Shown here: positions 51,421 through 59,499 of the stretch, piece after piece | How positions within the stretch are numbered: the first letter of the stretch is position 1 | Layout: every line of letters starts with the position of its first letter | DNA from: Flavobacterium tegetincola DSM 22377 | Lineage (GTDB): Bacteria; Bacteroidota; Bacteroidia; Flavobacteriales; Flavobacteriaceae | Assembly (NCBI RefSeq): GCF_000425485.1 | Contig: NZ_KE384384.1 | Coordinates: forward strand, 1 to 64,000 | Length of the DNA stretch: 64,000 nucleotides | Direction of reading: 5' to 3' | Notes under the pieces: model-generated | Seen by the model: the letters and a program-made list of their open reading frames with translations, nothing else | Database searches by the model: none | What the model was told of the DNA's origin: nothing | Program-made: the position numbers and the translations under genes

Positions 51421-52347
51421 TTATCTAAACAAATTGCGTCTTTTGAGTCGACTGATGGACGTATTGAGTTCAAAACCGAGCAAAAGAACCATGCAATTGA
51501 GCCAAATATAAAACATCATTATTAAAAGCGTACCAATTGAACCATAAAGTTCATTGTATTGCGAAAATTTAACAACCCAAATTCCGAAAATATAGGATGA
51601 CAAGATGATTAAAATTGTAGTAAAAACGGAACCTATGGAAATAAATGAGGTTTTTTTTGATTCTTTGGTTCCAAATTTAAGCAAGATAGAAGATGTAATC
51701 AAGATCATTAACATTAAAAATCCGTAGCGACTTAACTCGATAATGTGGATGCTGTCGCTAAAAACGTTATCTAATTTTGTGCTTTGGATGAATACCTCAA
51801 AAATTACGGTTGTTGCTACAGTTACTAACAATAAGAGTGATAAAACCACCGACATTCCCAAAGCAACCATATATTGACGAAGGAAACCCCGCTTGATGAT
51901 GACATGGTGCGAACTTTCAAAACCTCCGAGAATAGCGTTTAATCCGTTTGCCATTAAGAAGATGGAAAGTAAGAAACCGGACGACAATAATCCTTGGTAA
52001 CTGTTATTTAAAATATCATTGATAATAGAAGCAATTGCCTCATAGGTATTGGGCGGTACGCTGTCCTCTAAAAATTTTAAAAAATCCTGCTGAAAGCCGT
52101 CAATTGGAATGTAAGGGATGAGATTTAAAATGAAAAGTGCGAATGGAAAAAGCGCCATAAAAAAGCTAAAAGCTACTGCTCCAGCCCGATAGGTTATGGC
52201 TCCTTCTACGATTCCGATGATATAAATTTCAAGTAAATCATAGAGTGACAAGCCTTCAAGGAAAGGTAATTTTACCCTCTTGGCGCCGTGCATTATATTC
52301 CGAACTACTGGAATTTTCTCTATTTTCTGCTCAATTTCAGCTGACAT
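51421..52347 (-). CDS. YihY/BrkB family inner-membrane protein
   Basis: A 308-residue integral membrane protein with about six membrane segments (roughly 50-75, 115-140, 160-185, 205-225, 235-255, 270-290). AGAVAFSFFMALFPFALFIL is the hallmark of the YihY/BrkB family. It was once named ribonuclease BN, wrongly. It starts right after the nadC stop with no gap, so the two are co-transcribed. Confidence 0.9.
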   Translation of the reverse strand: MSAEIEQKIEKIPVVRNIMHGAKRVKLPFLEGLSLYDLLEIYIIGIVEGAITYRAGAVAFSFFMALFPFALFILNLIPYIPIDGFQQDFLKFLEDSVPPNTYEAIASIINDILNNSYQGLLSSGFLLSIFLMANGLNAILGGFESSHHVIIKRGFLRQYMVALGMSVVLSLLLLVTVATTVIFEVFIQSTKLDNVFSDSIHIIELSRYGFLMLMILITSSILLKFGTKESKKTSFISIGSVFTTILIILSSYIFGIWVVKFSQYNELYGSIGTLLIMMFYIWLNCMVLLLGFELNTSISRLKRRNLFR

Positions 52348-53205
52348 TTACAGTGCTTTTAAACTCAGATCCATGTTGTAAACCGAATGTGTCAACGCGC
52401 CAGAAGATATGTAATCTACACCACAATTGGCATATTCTCGGATGGTTTTCTCATTGATGTTTCCCGACGATTCTGTTTGACATTGGTTGCCAATTAAAGC
52501 AACAGCCGTTTTGGTATCTTCAAAATTAAAATTATCAATTAAAATTCGGTGTATTCCTTCTGATTCCAAAATTTCACGGATTTCATCGAGGTTTCTGGCT
52601 TCGACTATAATTTTTAAATCGAGGTTGTTTTCCTTTAAATATGATTTTGTTTTAGAGATTGCCTTTGTTATTCCACCAGCAAAGTCATTGTGATTATCCT
52701 TAAGCATTACCATGTCATACAATGCGAAACGGTGGTTTACACCTCCGCCAATTTTAACGGCCCACTTTTCTGGAGCACGAAATCCTGGCGTAGTTTTACG
52801 CGTGTCAAGAACATTTGTGTTTGTACCTTTTAATAATTGAACGTATTGGTTGGTTTTTGTAGCAATAGCACTCATTCTTTGCATGGAATTGAGCACCAAA
52901 CGCTCGGCTTTTAAAATAGATTGCGAGCTTCCTTGGACGTGAAAAACAATGTCGCCATATTTTACAGGTGTTCCGTCTTCAATAAAAGTCTCCACTTGCA
53001 TTGCTGGATCCACATAATTAAATATCATTTTAGCAAATTCTACTCCAGCAATAATTCCGTCTTCTTTGACTAGCAACTTTGCTTTTCCCGTCGCCGTTTC
53101 TGGAATACAAGCCAGTGAACTGTAATCGCCTGGCCCGACGTCTTCACGAATTGCGTTTGCGATAATTAGGTTTAACTCTTCTTGAAATTGAATATCTGAA
53201 ATCAT
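52348..53205 (-). CDS. nadC: Nicotinate-nucleotide pyrophosphorylase (carboxylating)
   Basis: Converts quinolinate and PRPP to nicotinate mononucleotide in NAD synthesis. LNSMQRMSAIATKTN, DTRKTTPGFRAPEKWAVKIGG and the phosphate-binding DNHNDF and SSGALTH are family motifs. The length of 285 residues is right. Other nad genes are not near. Confidence 0.95.
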   Translation of the reverse strand: MISDIQFQEELNLIIANAIREDVGPGDYSSLACIPETATGKAKLLVKEDGIIAGVEFAKMIFNYVDPAMQVETFIEDGTPVKYGDIVFHVQGSSQSILKAERLVLNSMQRMSAIATKTNQYVQLLKGTNTNVLDTRKTTPGFRAPEKWAVKIGGGVNHRFALYDMVMLKDNHNDFAGGITKAISKTKSYLKENNLDLKIIVEARNLDEIREILESEGIHRILIDNFNFEDTKTAVALIGNQCQTESSGNINEKTIREYANCGVDYISSGALTHSVYNMDLSLKAL

Positions 53206-53277
53206 AGGTTCTAATTTGATAGGCTAAAATACAAAAATCGCAGGAACTAAAACACGATTTACAAAGTTATGTAAACT

Positions 53278-53312
53278 AAAAAAAGCTTCGAATTATTTAT
53301 CCGAAGCTTTTT
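53278..53312 (-). terminator. Terminator at the end of the putative copper cluster
   Basis: A 10-bp stem (AAAAGCTTCG/CGAAGCTTTT, 11-base loop) is followed by a T-rich tract on the minus strand, 22 bases after the mbnH-like stop. Confidence 0.85.
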
Positions 53313-53333
53313 AAATTTATTTTCCTACACCGT

Positions 53334-54356
53334 TTATCTTCCTAAAAACTGATCGTCACTCAATGTTTTCATGAAAGCAATGAGTTGGAACTTTTCTTCA
53401 GCTGTAAGGTTTATTTTATTGCCGTTTTCTTTAAATATCGGATCTAAATTTGGTGCATCCAAAACGCTGTCAGACATATAATCCAACACCGCATCTAAGG
53501 TAGCAAACTGTCCAAAACTTCCGTATGGCGCAGTTTCTGCCACATTTCGCAACGACGGAACACGAAAACGCATATAATCTGATGAAACTCCTGTTACTCG
53601 TGCACGGCCTGCTTCATTGGAATCTGGGTTTAATGGAAAACCAATATTTCTAAAACTTTGGTCGGTAAAAAGTGGTGTACTGTGGCAACTGGCACATTTT
53701 TGTTGAAAAACCTGATAGCCTTGACTTTCAATTGCGGTAAAGGTCTCGCCTTGTTGTTTTTTCACACGGTCGTATTTACTGTTGGCCGAAATTAATGTGT
53801 ATTCATATTGTGCGATACTTTTGTAAATGCGATCAGGTGTAATTTCTGAATCGCCAAAAGCTTTTTGAAATAAATCTTTGTATACCGCATCGCCCTGCAA
53901 TTTCTCTATGACTTCTAAAATGGACGAATCCATTTCCTCGTGTGTGATTATCGGTACAATCGTTTGACTTTCAAGTTGCAATTTACTTCCGTCCCAATTG
54001 TAAAATTTCATGAAGGCTAAGTTCTGAATGGGCGGCACGTTTCTAAGTCCAATTCTTCCTTCAATTCCTATTGCTTGACTGTTATTATCTGCAAAAGCAT
54101 TTTCCTGAGCATGACACGTTGCACATGAAATAGTATTATTCGTACTGAATTTTTTTTCATGAAATAATCTGTCGCCTAGTTCCACTCCATATTTTGTAGG
54201 TCTGTTGGAGTGCACTGCATTATTCAACGCCGGAAAATCGATCGGAATATCCAAGACCAGATCTGGATTATCATATGAAATAGACTCGTAATCCTCACTA
54301 CTGCAAGATGCTAAAATCAATACTATAAACAGAAACCCAAATGACTTTTTCATCAT
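53334..54356 (-). CDS. MbnH-like di-heme cytochrome c peroxidase family lipoprotein
   Basis: A 340-residue member of the di-heme MauG/CcpA/MbnH superfamily. The signal ends in a lipobox (LILASC, Cys18). Two heme-binding CxxCH sites are present, CATCH (78-82) and CASCH (221-225). It lies directly downstream of an MbnP-like gene. In known pairs, MbnH oxidises a Trp of MbnP to kynurenine, so I infer that role rather than peroxide detoxification. It is the last gene of the cluster. A generic cytochrome c peroxidase remains possible. Confidence 0.85.
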   Translation of the reverse strand: MMKKSFGFLFIVLILASCSSEDYESISYDNPDLVLDIPIDFPALNNAVHSNRPTKYGVELGDRLFHEKKFSTNNTISCATCHAQENAFADNNSQAIGIEGRIGLRNVPPIQNLAFMKFYNWDGSKLQLESQTIVPIITHEEMDSSILEVIEKLQGDAVYKDLFQKAFGDSEITPDRIYKSIAQYEYTLISANSKYDRVKKQQGETFTAIESQGYQVFQQKCASCHSTPLFTDQSFRNIGFPLNPDSNEAGRARVTGVSSDYMRFRVPSLRNVAETAPYGSFGQFATLDAVLDYMSDSVLDAPNLDPIFKENGNKINLTAEEKFQLIAFMKTLSDDQFLGR

Positions 54357-54390
54357 AAATACATTAAAAATAGATTCAGAAATGGATAAG

Positions 54391-54422
54391 AAGCCGTTTG
54401 AAATTTCACTGACAAACGGCTT
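54391..54422. repeat. Hairpin between the mbnP-like and mbnH-like genes
   Basis: AAGCCGTTTG (54391-54400) pairs perfectly with CAAACGGCTT (54413-54422) around a 12-base loop. On the transcribed strand it is not followed by a T run, so it could partly stop or stabilise the transcript within the cluster. Confidence 0.75.
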
Positions 54423-54434
54423 TCTAATTATGTA

Positions 54435-55295
54435 TTAGTTTGTTACAGAAGTGATAGAAAACATCCCTTTTTGATCTGTAGTTCCGTTTCCACCAATGTT
54501 ATCTACAAATTTAACCATATTCACAGCCGTGTGAACACTAGGAACCGCATTACCACTTCCCAATTCAATAGTATTGGATTGACCGCTCAAAAGCATATTA
54601 AAATCTGCTTTAATAGTTATTTTTGGAGATTTCCCACCAACTATTGCACTTGTCGAAAGGTCTAAAACAATTTCTCTGTAAGCATCCACTCCTTGTGTAT
54701 AGCTCGATTCCACTCCTTCTTCTCCTTCTACCGTACTTCCTGAGTGGATTGACAATACATTATTATCAGCTCCATAAAAGCCTTCTATCTTTGTAAAACG
54801 ATATCCTGTTCCCCATTCCCACATCATTTGTGTATCATTTGCACCTGCTGCTGCATAAAAATCAGGAAACCTAAATTGATCTAAAGTATTTAGTTCTTGT
54901 TTAATTCCTAAACCAAATTTAATTTGTGTGTATTCGCCAGCTGGAATAGTGCTCATTACATAATTTAAGCTTGAAACTTTAGATTGATCGATTACCGTAG
55001 CTCCTCTGTCCAAATCATTGATGTGATATAAAACTTCAGTACCATCGCCTTTTACCAGACGAATATTGCTGATTACGTATTTCAGTTCCGAAAAATGATG
55101 AATTTGTCCCGCACTAGAAGTAGTTGTTGTTGCTGTAGCAGAAGTTTCGCCGCCAAGAACGATCGGTGTACTTCCAAAAGTATTTTCAAAAACTAGGTTT
55201 ACATCGTTTGCCACCGGACTATTGTCATCCGTACTACAAGATGTAAATGCTATTAAAACTGTTGTCAATAAAAGATATTTTTTTAAATTTTTCAT
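54435..55295 (-). CDS. MbnP-like copper-binding lipoprotein
   Basis: A 286-residue lipoprotein (FTSC, Cys20) of the MbnP family, whose studied members bind copper and contain a Trp converted to kynurenine by MbnH. The mature part shows LVFENTFG at the start, the central motif MMWEWGTGYRFTKIEG (157-172, with Trp159 and Trp161 next to methionines) and LSIHSGS (His184). The gene lies immediately before the MbnH-like gene. Its ATG is preceded by 17-base tandem repeats. The family call rests on recalled motifs and context. Confidence 0.85.
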   Translation of the reverse strand: MKNLKKYLLLTTVLIAFTSCSTDDNSPVANDVNLVFENTFGSTPIVLGGETSATATTTTSSAGQIHHFSELKYVISNIRLVKGDGTEVLYHINDLDRGATVIDQSKVSSLNYVMSTIPAGEYTQIKFGLGIKQELNTLDQFRFPDFYAAAGANDTQMMWEWGTGYRFTKIEGFYGADNNVLSIHSGSTVEGEEGVESSYTQGVDAYREIVLDLSTSAIVGGKSPKITIKADFNMLLSGQSNTIELGSGNAVPSVHTAVNMVKFVDNIGGNGTTDQKGMFSITSVTN

Positions 55296-55298
55296 TAT

Positions 55299-55343
55299 TT
55301 GTGTTTTTTATGAAATTGTGTTTTTTATGAAATTGTGTTTTTA
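55299..55343. repeat. 17-base tandem repeats in the leader of the mbnP-like gene
   Basis: TTGTGTTTTTTATGAAA occurs twice in perfect tandem (55299-55315, 55316-55332), with 11 bases of a third copy (55333-55343). It lies just 4 bases upstream of the ATG on the minus strand, so copy-number change would alter the leader. Confidence 0.85.
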
Positions 55344-55353
55344 TTATTTGTAA

Positions 55354-55746
55354 TTATGAAAATCTAACCCATTGCATGCAAATGATATTAGGTGGCGGAT
55401 GGAAAATCTCAACGTCAGGATTAAGCTTTAAGCGTCTCCTATATAGCAATTGTTCTTTCAGTTGAAATGAAGCTGAACTCTCAAAAATTAGTTCTGTTGG
55501 CACGGTTAATGCCAGTTCAAAATTTTTATAATGTACCGTTTGTTCAGAATCACTACTTTCCGATTTTTTCAATTTTTCTTGTAAGTAGCACTTACCTTTA
55601 CATTGCAATTCGGGTTTGTCGATGTTTACACAAAATTCTTTTTCAATTGCAATTTGATTGAGTTTAAAATGCATAATTACCACCGCTTGATATGATGTCA
55701 AGAGTAGAAATGTGAAAGCCAGCATTAAACTTAGACCCTTTAGCAT
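55354..55746 (-). CDS. Small Cys-rich membrane-anchored protein B
   Basis: A 130-residue protein with one N-terminal hydrophobic segment (about 4-26) and a Cys motif: Cys39, Cys49 and Cys53 (C-x9-C-x3-C, in KPELQCKGKCYL). The C-terminal tail holds FHPPP (His116 to Pro119) and Cys123. It shares the Cys motif and HPP tail with the gene at 58902-59297. The motif could bind a metal such as Cu(I). I know no family name for it. It starts 4 bases after the receptor gene stop. Confidence 0.78.
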   Translation of the reverse strand: MLKGLSLMLAFTFLLLTSYQAVVIMHFKLNQIAIEKEFCVNIDKPELQCKGKCYLQEKLKKSESSDSEQTVHYKNFELALTVPTELIFESSASFQLKEQLLYRRRLKLNPDVEIFHPPPNIICMQWVRFS

Positions 55747-55750
55747 TGCT

Positions 55751-57733
55751 TTAGAAATTAATTTTTAAAGACGTAAAAATATTTCGCCCCATACGCGGAA
55801 TGTTTCCCCAATCGGCATAGGTACTGTAAAATTCATTTAAGATATTTTCAGCTCCAACTTGAATCGTGGTTTTATTATTCTTGATAAAAAAGGAGTAATC
55901 AGCAGAAAAATTCCAAATAGTATACGAAGGTGTTTGATCTTCGCCGTACTCTGGACTGTAATTTATTTGTTCCAAATCGCCATTAATTGAAGTTTGAAAA
56001 TTAAAACGCTGATGTCCATAATGCAATGAAGTTTGGTAACTCAACGGACGGATAAAAGGCAAGTTTTTTGCTTCATTGTCTTGTCCTCTGGCATACGTTA
56101 ACACACCTTTCCAGTGCAATTTTTCTAAAATCGCATAGTTGGCATTCAATGAAAAATTAAATAATGTTGCAAAATCTAGCGACGTATATCCCTTTACACC
56201 CACCGATTGATAGTTCATCGGACTTCCCAAATTTAAGATTCGACCGATGATGTAATTTTCTATATGAAAATAATTTACATTGGCCTGAATACTTCCTTTC
56301 TTAATTGAATATCCCGCACTGGCATTGACTTCATACGATATTTCATTTTTCAAATTTGGATTTCCAATGTAATCATATCTGTCAAAACTGTTGTAAATAT
56401 AATACCCGTACCCCTCCGAAACGGATGGCGCTCTGTGGCCGTAACCCGTTCCTAGAGTAAAATTAAATTTGTCAAAGTTCAATACATAGCTAGAATGCAC
56501 ACTCGGTAAAAATCGCGTTTTTTCTTGGGGTGCTCCCGGATGGAAAATCCAGTTGAATTCTACGTATTTTGAATAATTATAATTGACACCCAAAGAACCA
56601 CCAAAATTCAGTGCACTTCGCTCCGAAATATCCCAGGAATTGTTCATTGATAATCCGGCGAAAGTAGTAGTAACCGAAGGCCAACTGTAGGCAAACATGG
56701 TTCTTTGACCTCTGTCTTGTGGATACATTCGCATTTCTGCAGTTGAAAGGTTTGAATATGCATTCAACTGAATGTCGGAAGAAAAACGCTCTTTTTTTAC
56801 ATTTATTTTAGAAAGAAATCCATACGTATTACTCCATCCTGGCATGTCCATGTGTACTAAATTTTCGGGACGTGTAGTGTCGTCCATGTAATGTTCAATA
56901 GCATTGAAATATAATTTTGTATCCCAAACACGCACCAATCCTTTTTCAAACAATTGTTTATAAGAAACTGACGTGATTAACGCACGCGACAACCACAAAT
57001 CCATTGGCAACGCAGGATAACCTACATCGCGCGCTTGATCAAAAATTGCTTCCACTCTTAGTGATGACAAATCGCTTGTTTTATACGCCAGACCCAACGA
57101 TGTGTTGAACTTTTTAAACTGAGAATGATTCACATCATCATCGTTCCCATCACTGTAATTTTCTGCACGACGGTACGAAATACTTGCATCCGCAACAAAT
57201 TTTTCGCTCGAATAAGATACATTTCCTAAATTAAAAAACTGTTTATTATTGAATTCAAATCCTGTTTGGTACACTCCATTCCACGATTTTGACAAACCAA
57301 AAGGCGTGCTTTTTCTCTGTAAATCGATACTTCCTGCAACGGTTGCTCCATGCAAACTTCCTTCTTGTCCCGATTTTATTTCAATAGTCGAAAGATTGTT
57401 ACTTTCTACGTAGGATGTGATTGGGTCCATTTTATCGGTACAAGCGCCAAAAACGTGCATCCCATCAATTGTTACCGTAGAACGCTCAGTACTCATGTTA
57501 TTTAGTAACGGTTCCCAAGCATACGCACCTTTTTTGATAAAACTAATACTAGCAGATGAAGCCAAAAATTCATCCACAGAAACTGCCATTTTCATGTCGG
57601 TTTGGATTTTACTTTTGGTCGCTGCTTTGATTGTTACTGCTTCTAAAACCCGTGTACTATCTTTCTCTGATGATGGCGTTTGTGCATTTGCAAATAGACT
57701 ACAAAAAAGAACTATGATTGTTAGACTCCTCAT
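55751..57733 (-). CDS. TonB-dependent receptor of the copper (OprC/NosA) type
   Basis: A 660-residue outer-membrane receptor: signal peptide (MRSLTIIVLFCSLFANAQ), plug domain about 40-145 and a 22-strand barrel that ends in IFTSLKINF. The plug holds GACTDKMDP (Cys98, Met102), a CxxxM motif, and the barrel has EHYMDD (His281, Met283), an HxM motif. CxxxM and HxM form the copper site of OprC, with a nearly identical spacing between them (recalled, about 180 residues). More Met/His lies at VHMDMPGW (294-301). It is transcribed with two lipoprotein genes and two small Cys-rich genes. Confidence 0.9.
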   Translation of the reverse strand: MRSLTIIVLFCSLFANAQTPSSEKDSTRVLEAVTIKAATKSKIQTDMKMAVSVDEFLASSASISFIKKGAYAWEPLLNNMSTERSTVTIDGMHVFGACTDKMDPITSYVESNNLSTIEIKSGQEGSLHGATVAGSIDLQRKSTPFGLSKSWNGVYQTGFEFNNKQFFNLGNVSYSSEKFVADASISYRRAENYSDGNDDDVNHSQFKKFNTSLGLAYKTSDLSSLRVEAIFDQARDVGYPALPMDLWLSRALITSVSYKQLFEKGLVRVWDTKLYFNAIEHYMDDTTRPENLVHMDMPGWSNTYGFLSKINVKKERFSSDIQLNAYSNLSTAEMRMYPQDRGQRTMFAYSWPSVTTTFAGLSMNNSWDISERSALNFGGSLGVNYNYSKYVEFNWIFHPGAPQEKTRFLPSVHSSYVLNFDKFNFTLGTGYGHRAPSVSEGYGYYIYNSFDRYDYIGNPNLKNEISYEVNASAGYSIKKGSIQANVNYFHIENYIIGRILNLGSPMNYQSVGVKGYTSLDFATLFNFSLNANYAILEKLHWKGVLTYARGQDNEAKNLPFIRPLSYQTSLHYGHQRFNFQTSINGDLEQINYSPEYGEDQTPSYTIWNFSADYSFFIKNNKTTIQVGAENILNEFYSTYADWGNIPRMGRNIFTSLKINF

Positions 57734-57738
57734 CAGTA

Positions 57739-58662
57739 TTAAAATAATATATTGATAAACAAGTCACTTTTTGCTCCTTCTATTCCGGGTGTAAATTCGG
57801 TGGAAACGGGTGTTCCTTTAACGGTCTGTCCACTTTGACTTTTTAAAATAAAATTCAGCGTCCAGTTTCCCGTCATCGTGTAACGGACGACGCCATAATA
57901 CAAACCATCACTTTGTTGCGTTAAATCTTGATTATTAGGCGAAGAATGATTTCCCATTGAAGGTTCAGGCATTCTTGGATCTAAAAGCAAGGTGTAATTT
58001 TGAACTTTTATATAGGTAAACTGCGATGGGTCTGGAAAATTACCCGGCTCAGTTGTTGGCACAACGTACTTAAATATTCCAGCAACTAAATCATTCTCTG
58101 CAATCTTTGGTTTTTGTGGCGCAATTAAAGCAATTAGATACTCTTGGCCGTCATTTCCTGTAAAAGCCGTCATGTTCAAGTTTTTATTGAGTTGCTCGTT
58201 GATCAGAATATCTTTGGCAACAGAAAACTTTTGGTTGTTAACAGTGAAAGAGAGATACAATACCCAGTTATCTGATATAGTGCTTTCTTCGGTGAATACA
58301 GCATAACCGGTGTAGTAATTTTCCGTACTGTTGTATATTAAATCATACAAATGCGGACCTGAACTTGTTTTCCCTAAACCGTCCGTCATGACCGGTAAAA
58401 ATGTAACTTCGGATGCAGGAACAGTTGTACCATTTTCAATGTCAGTTATTTTTACACGAATATCATTATAACCTTTATAGAAAGTGCCGTTTAACGCTTC
58501 TACGCTAATTTTATAACCCGATTCATTGAAAGAAACGACTTCTTCAAATTCAAAAAATTCTTCGACTATAGTATCAATTTCAGATTGATAATCTGTTTTG
58601 TCAAGGGTGCATGAAATAGTCACAAAGAGAATTGCAACTACAAGCAAATGTAATTTCTTCAT
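57739..58662 (-). CDS. Lipoprotein with a Met/His-rich site, likely copper-binding
   Basis: A 307-residue lipoprotein (TISC, Cys18) with two similar Ig-like halves, about 45-150 and 165-290. The second half has RMPEPSMGNHSSPN (Met231, Met236, His239) followed by YYGVVRYTMTGNWTL. This arrangement resembles the YtkA/FixH-like domain, which in some proteins binds copper through MxxxM and His. The first half keeps PVM and H104. I chose ATG 58662 (MKKLHLL); the frame to 58692 would damage the signal. It precedes the receptor gene by 5 bases. Confidence 0.82.
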   Translation of the reverse strand: MKKLHLLVVAILFVTISCTLDKTDYQSEIDTIVEEFFEFEEVVSFNESGYKISVEALNGTFYKGYNDIRVKITDIENGTTVPASEVTFLPVMTDGLGKTSSGPHLYDLIYNSTENYYTGYAVFTEESTISDNWVLYLSFTVNNQKFSVAKDILINEQLNKNLNMTAFTGNDGQEYLIALIAPQKPKIAENDLVAGIFKYVVPTTEPGNFPDPSQFTYIKVQNYTLLLDPRMPEPSMGNHSSPNNQDLTQQSDGLYYGVVRYTMTGNWTLNFILKSQSGQTVKGTPVSTEFTPGIEGAKSDLFINILF

Positions 58663-58901
58663 TATAAATGAATTTTTATTGAAAAAAGGCAATTGAGAAT
58701 TTTGCGTACATGTTACCTAAAGACTTTGGCAAATGCAAGTCAGAAGCAGGCGTATTTCATTGTGAAAAATGAAATTATTGTACAGCACTTTAGAGATAGA
58801 AACCGTAAACACGATTGGTGTTATGACAACACTGATTGAGCTTGCGATTATAACCAAAAGGCTAAATGCGCAAATCAAACATGTAAAAGTTACTATTAAA
58901 T
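58663..58901. other. Intergenic gap inside the copper cluster
   Basis: No gene is seen. A short inverted repeat, ATTTCATT-GTGAA-AAATGAAAT, lies near 58757-58779. No clear TAnnTTTG promoter faces the lipoprotein gene, so it may be read from upstream. Confidence 0.4.
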
Positions 58902-59297
58902 CTAAATTAGTGGTGGGTGGAAAATAGCGTTCATAAAACGAAAGACATACGTTTTATTGTAAGAAAATAAAACTTTTACAGATTGCTTAATTGTAACGAA
59001 AATCGGTTCTGTACCAAAATCTTGAAAGTACAGCACTTGATATTCCATGGACGAAGCACTATTTTTTTGGGTTTTATTTTCGGTATCCGATGCTTGGGAT
59101 AATTCTTTTTTGAGGTGGCATTTCCCGTTACATTTAAGTTCCGGTTTGTCCACATTAACACAAAGTTCCGTTTTAATATAATCATACAATACGGCGTATT
59201 CCAAAAAGGGAACCGCAGGTTTTAAAAGCATAAATAATGCAAATATGAATATGAAAGGTTTCAATATACTAACTTTGTGGGTACAAAAATACATCAT
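58902..59297 (-). CDS. Small Cys-rich membrane-anchored protein A
   Basis: A 131-residue protein with an N-terminal hydrophobic segment (about 10-32), then Cys46, Cys56 and Cys60 (C-x9-C-x3-C, in KPELKCNGKCHL). The tail ends in IFHPPLI (His127 to Pro129). It is a paralogue of small protein B of the same cluster: the core motif is nearly identical, while the rest differs. It is the first gene of the cluster. The cytochrome-free Cys pattern suggests metal or thiol chemistry. Function unknown. Confidence 0.78.
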   Translation of the reverse strand: MMYFCTHKVSILKPFIFIFALFMLLKPAVPFLEYAVLYDYIKTELCVNVDKPELKCNGKCHLKKELSQASDTENKTQKNSASSMEYQVLYFQDFGTEPIFVTIKQSVKVLFSYNKTYVFRFMNAIFHPPLI

Positions 59298-59417
59298 AGA
59301 AGCAGTACTTTATATGACATAAATCATTTATTTCATTATTTAACACTTCAATTTGCTGCTCTACCATTAAATTTACTGCATCATTTACAAAAGTGAGCGG
59401 CATCGTTGACAATTTTG

Positions 59418-59425
59418 TACTTTTG
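59418..59425 (+). promoter_or_regulatory. Possible -7 box before the CLC gene
   Basis: TACTTTTG matches TAnnTTTG and lies 75 bases before the TTG start. No TTG at the normal -33 distance was found. Confidence 0.3.
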
Positions 59426-59499
59426 TGAACAAGATTTGCGCATTTTAATCCCGTTAAAGGTCGTAATCACTATAAAAACTTCGATAAAATCAAAAGCAT

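Noticed and set aside
55751..57733. Siderophore or vitamin B12 receptor
   Set aside because: The CxxxM and HxM motifs and the MbnP/MbnH neighbours favour copper; no iron or cobalamin genes are near.
53334..59297. Methanobactin operon
   Set aside because: MbnP and MbnH relatives are present, but I found no precursor peptide, no MbnB/MbnC-like maturation gene and no MATE exporter nearby. The name would mislead.
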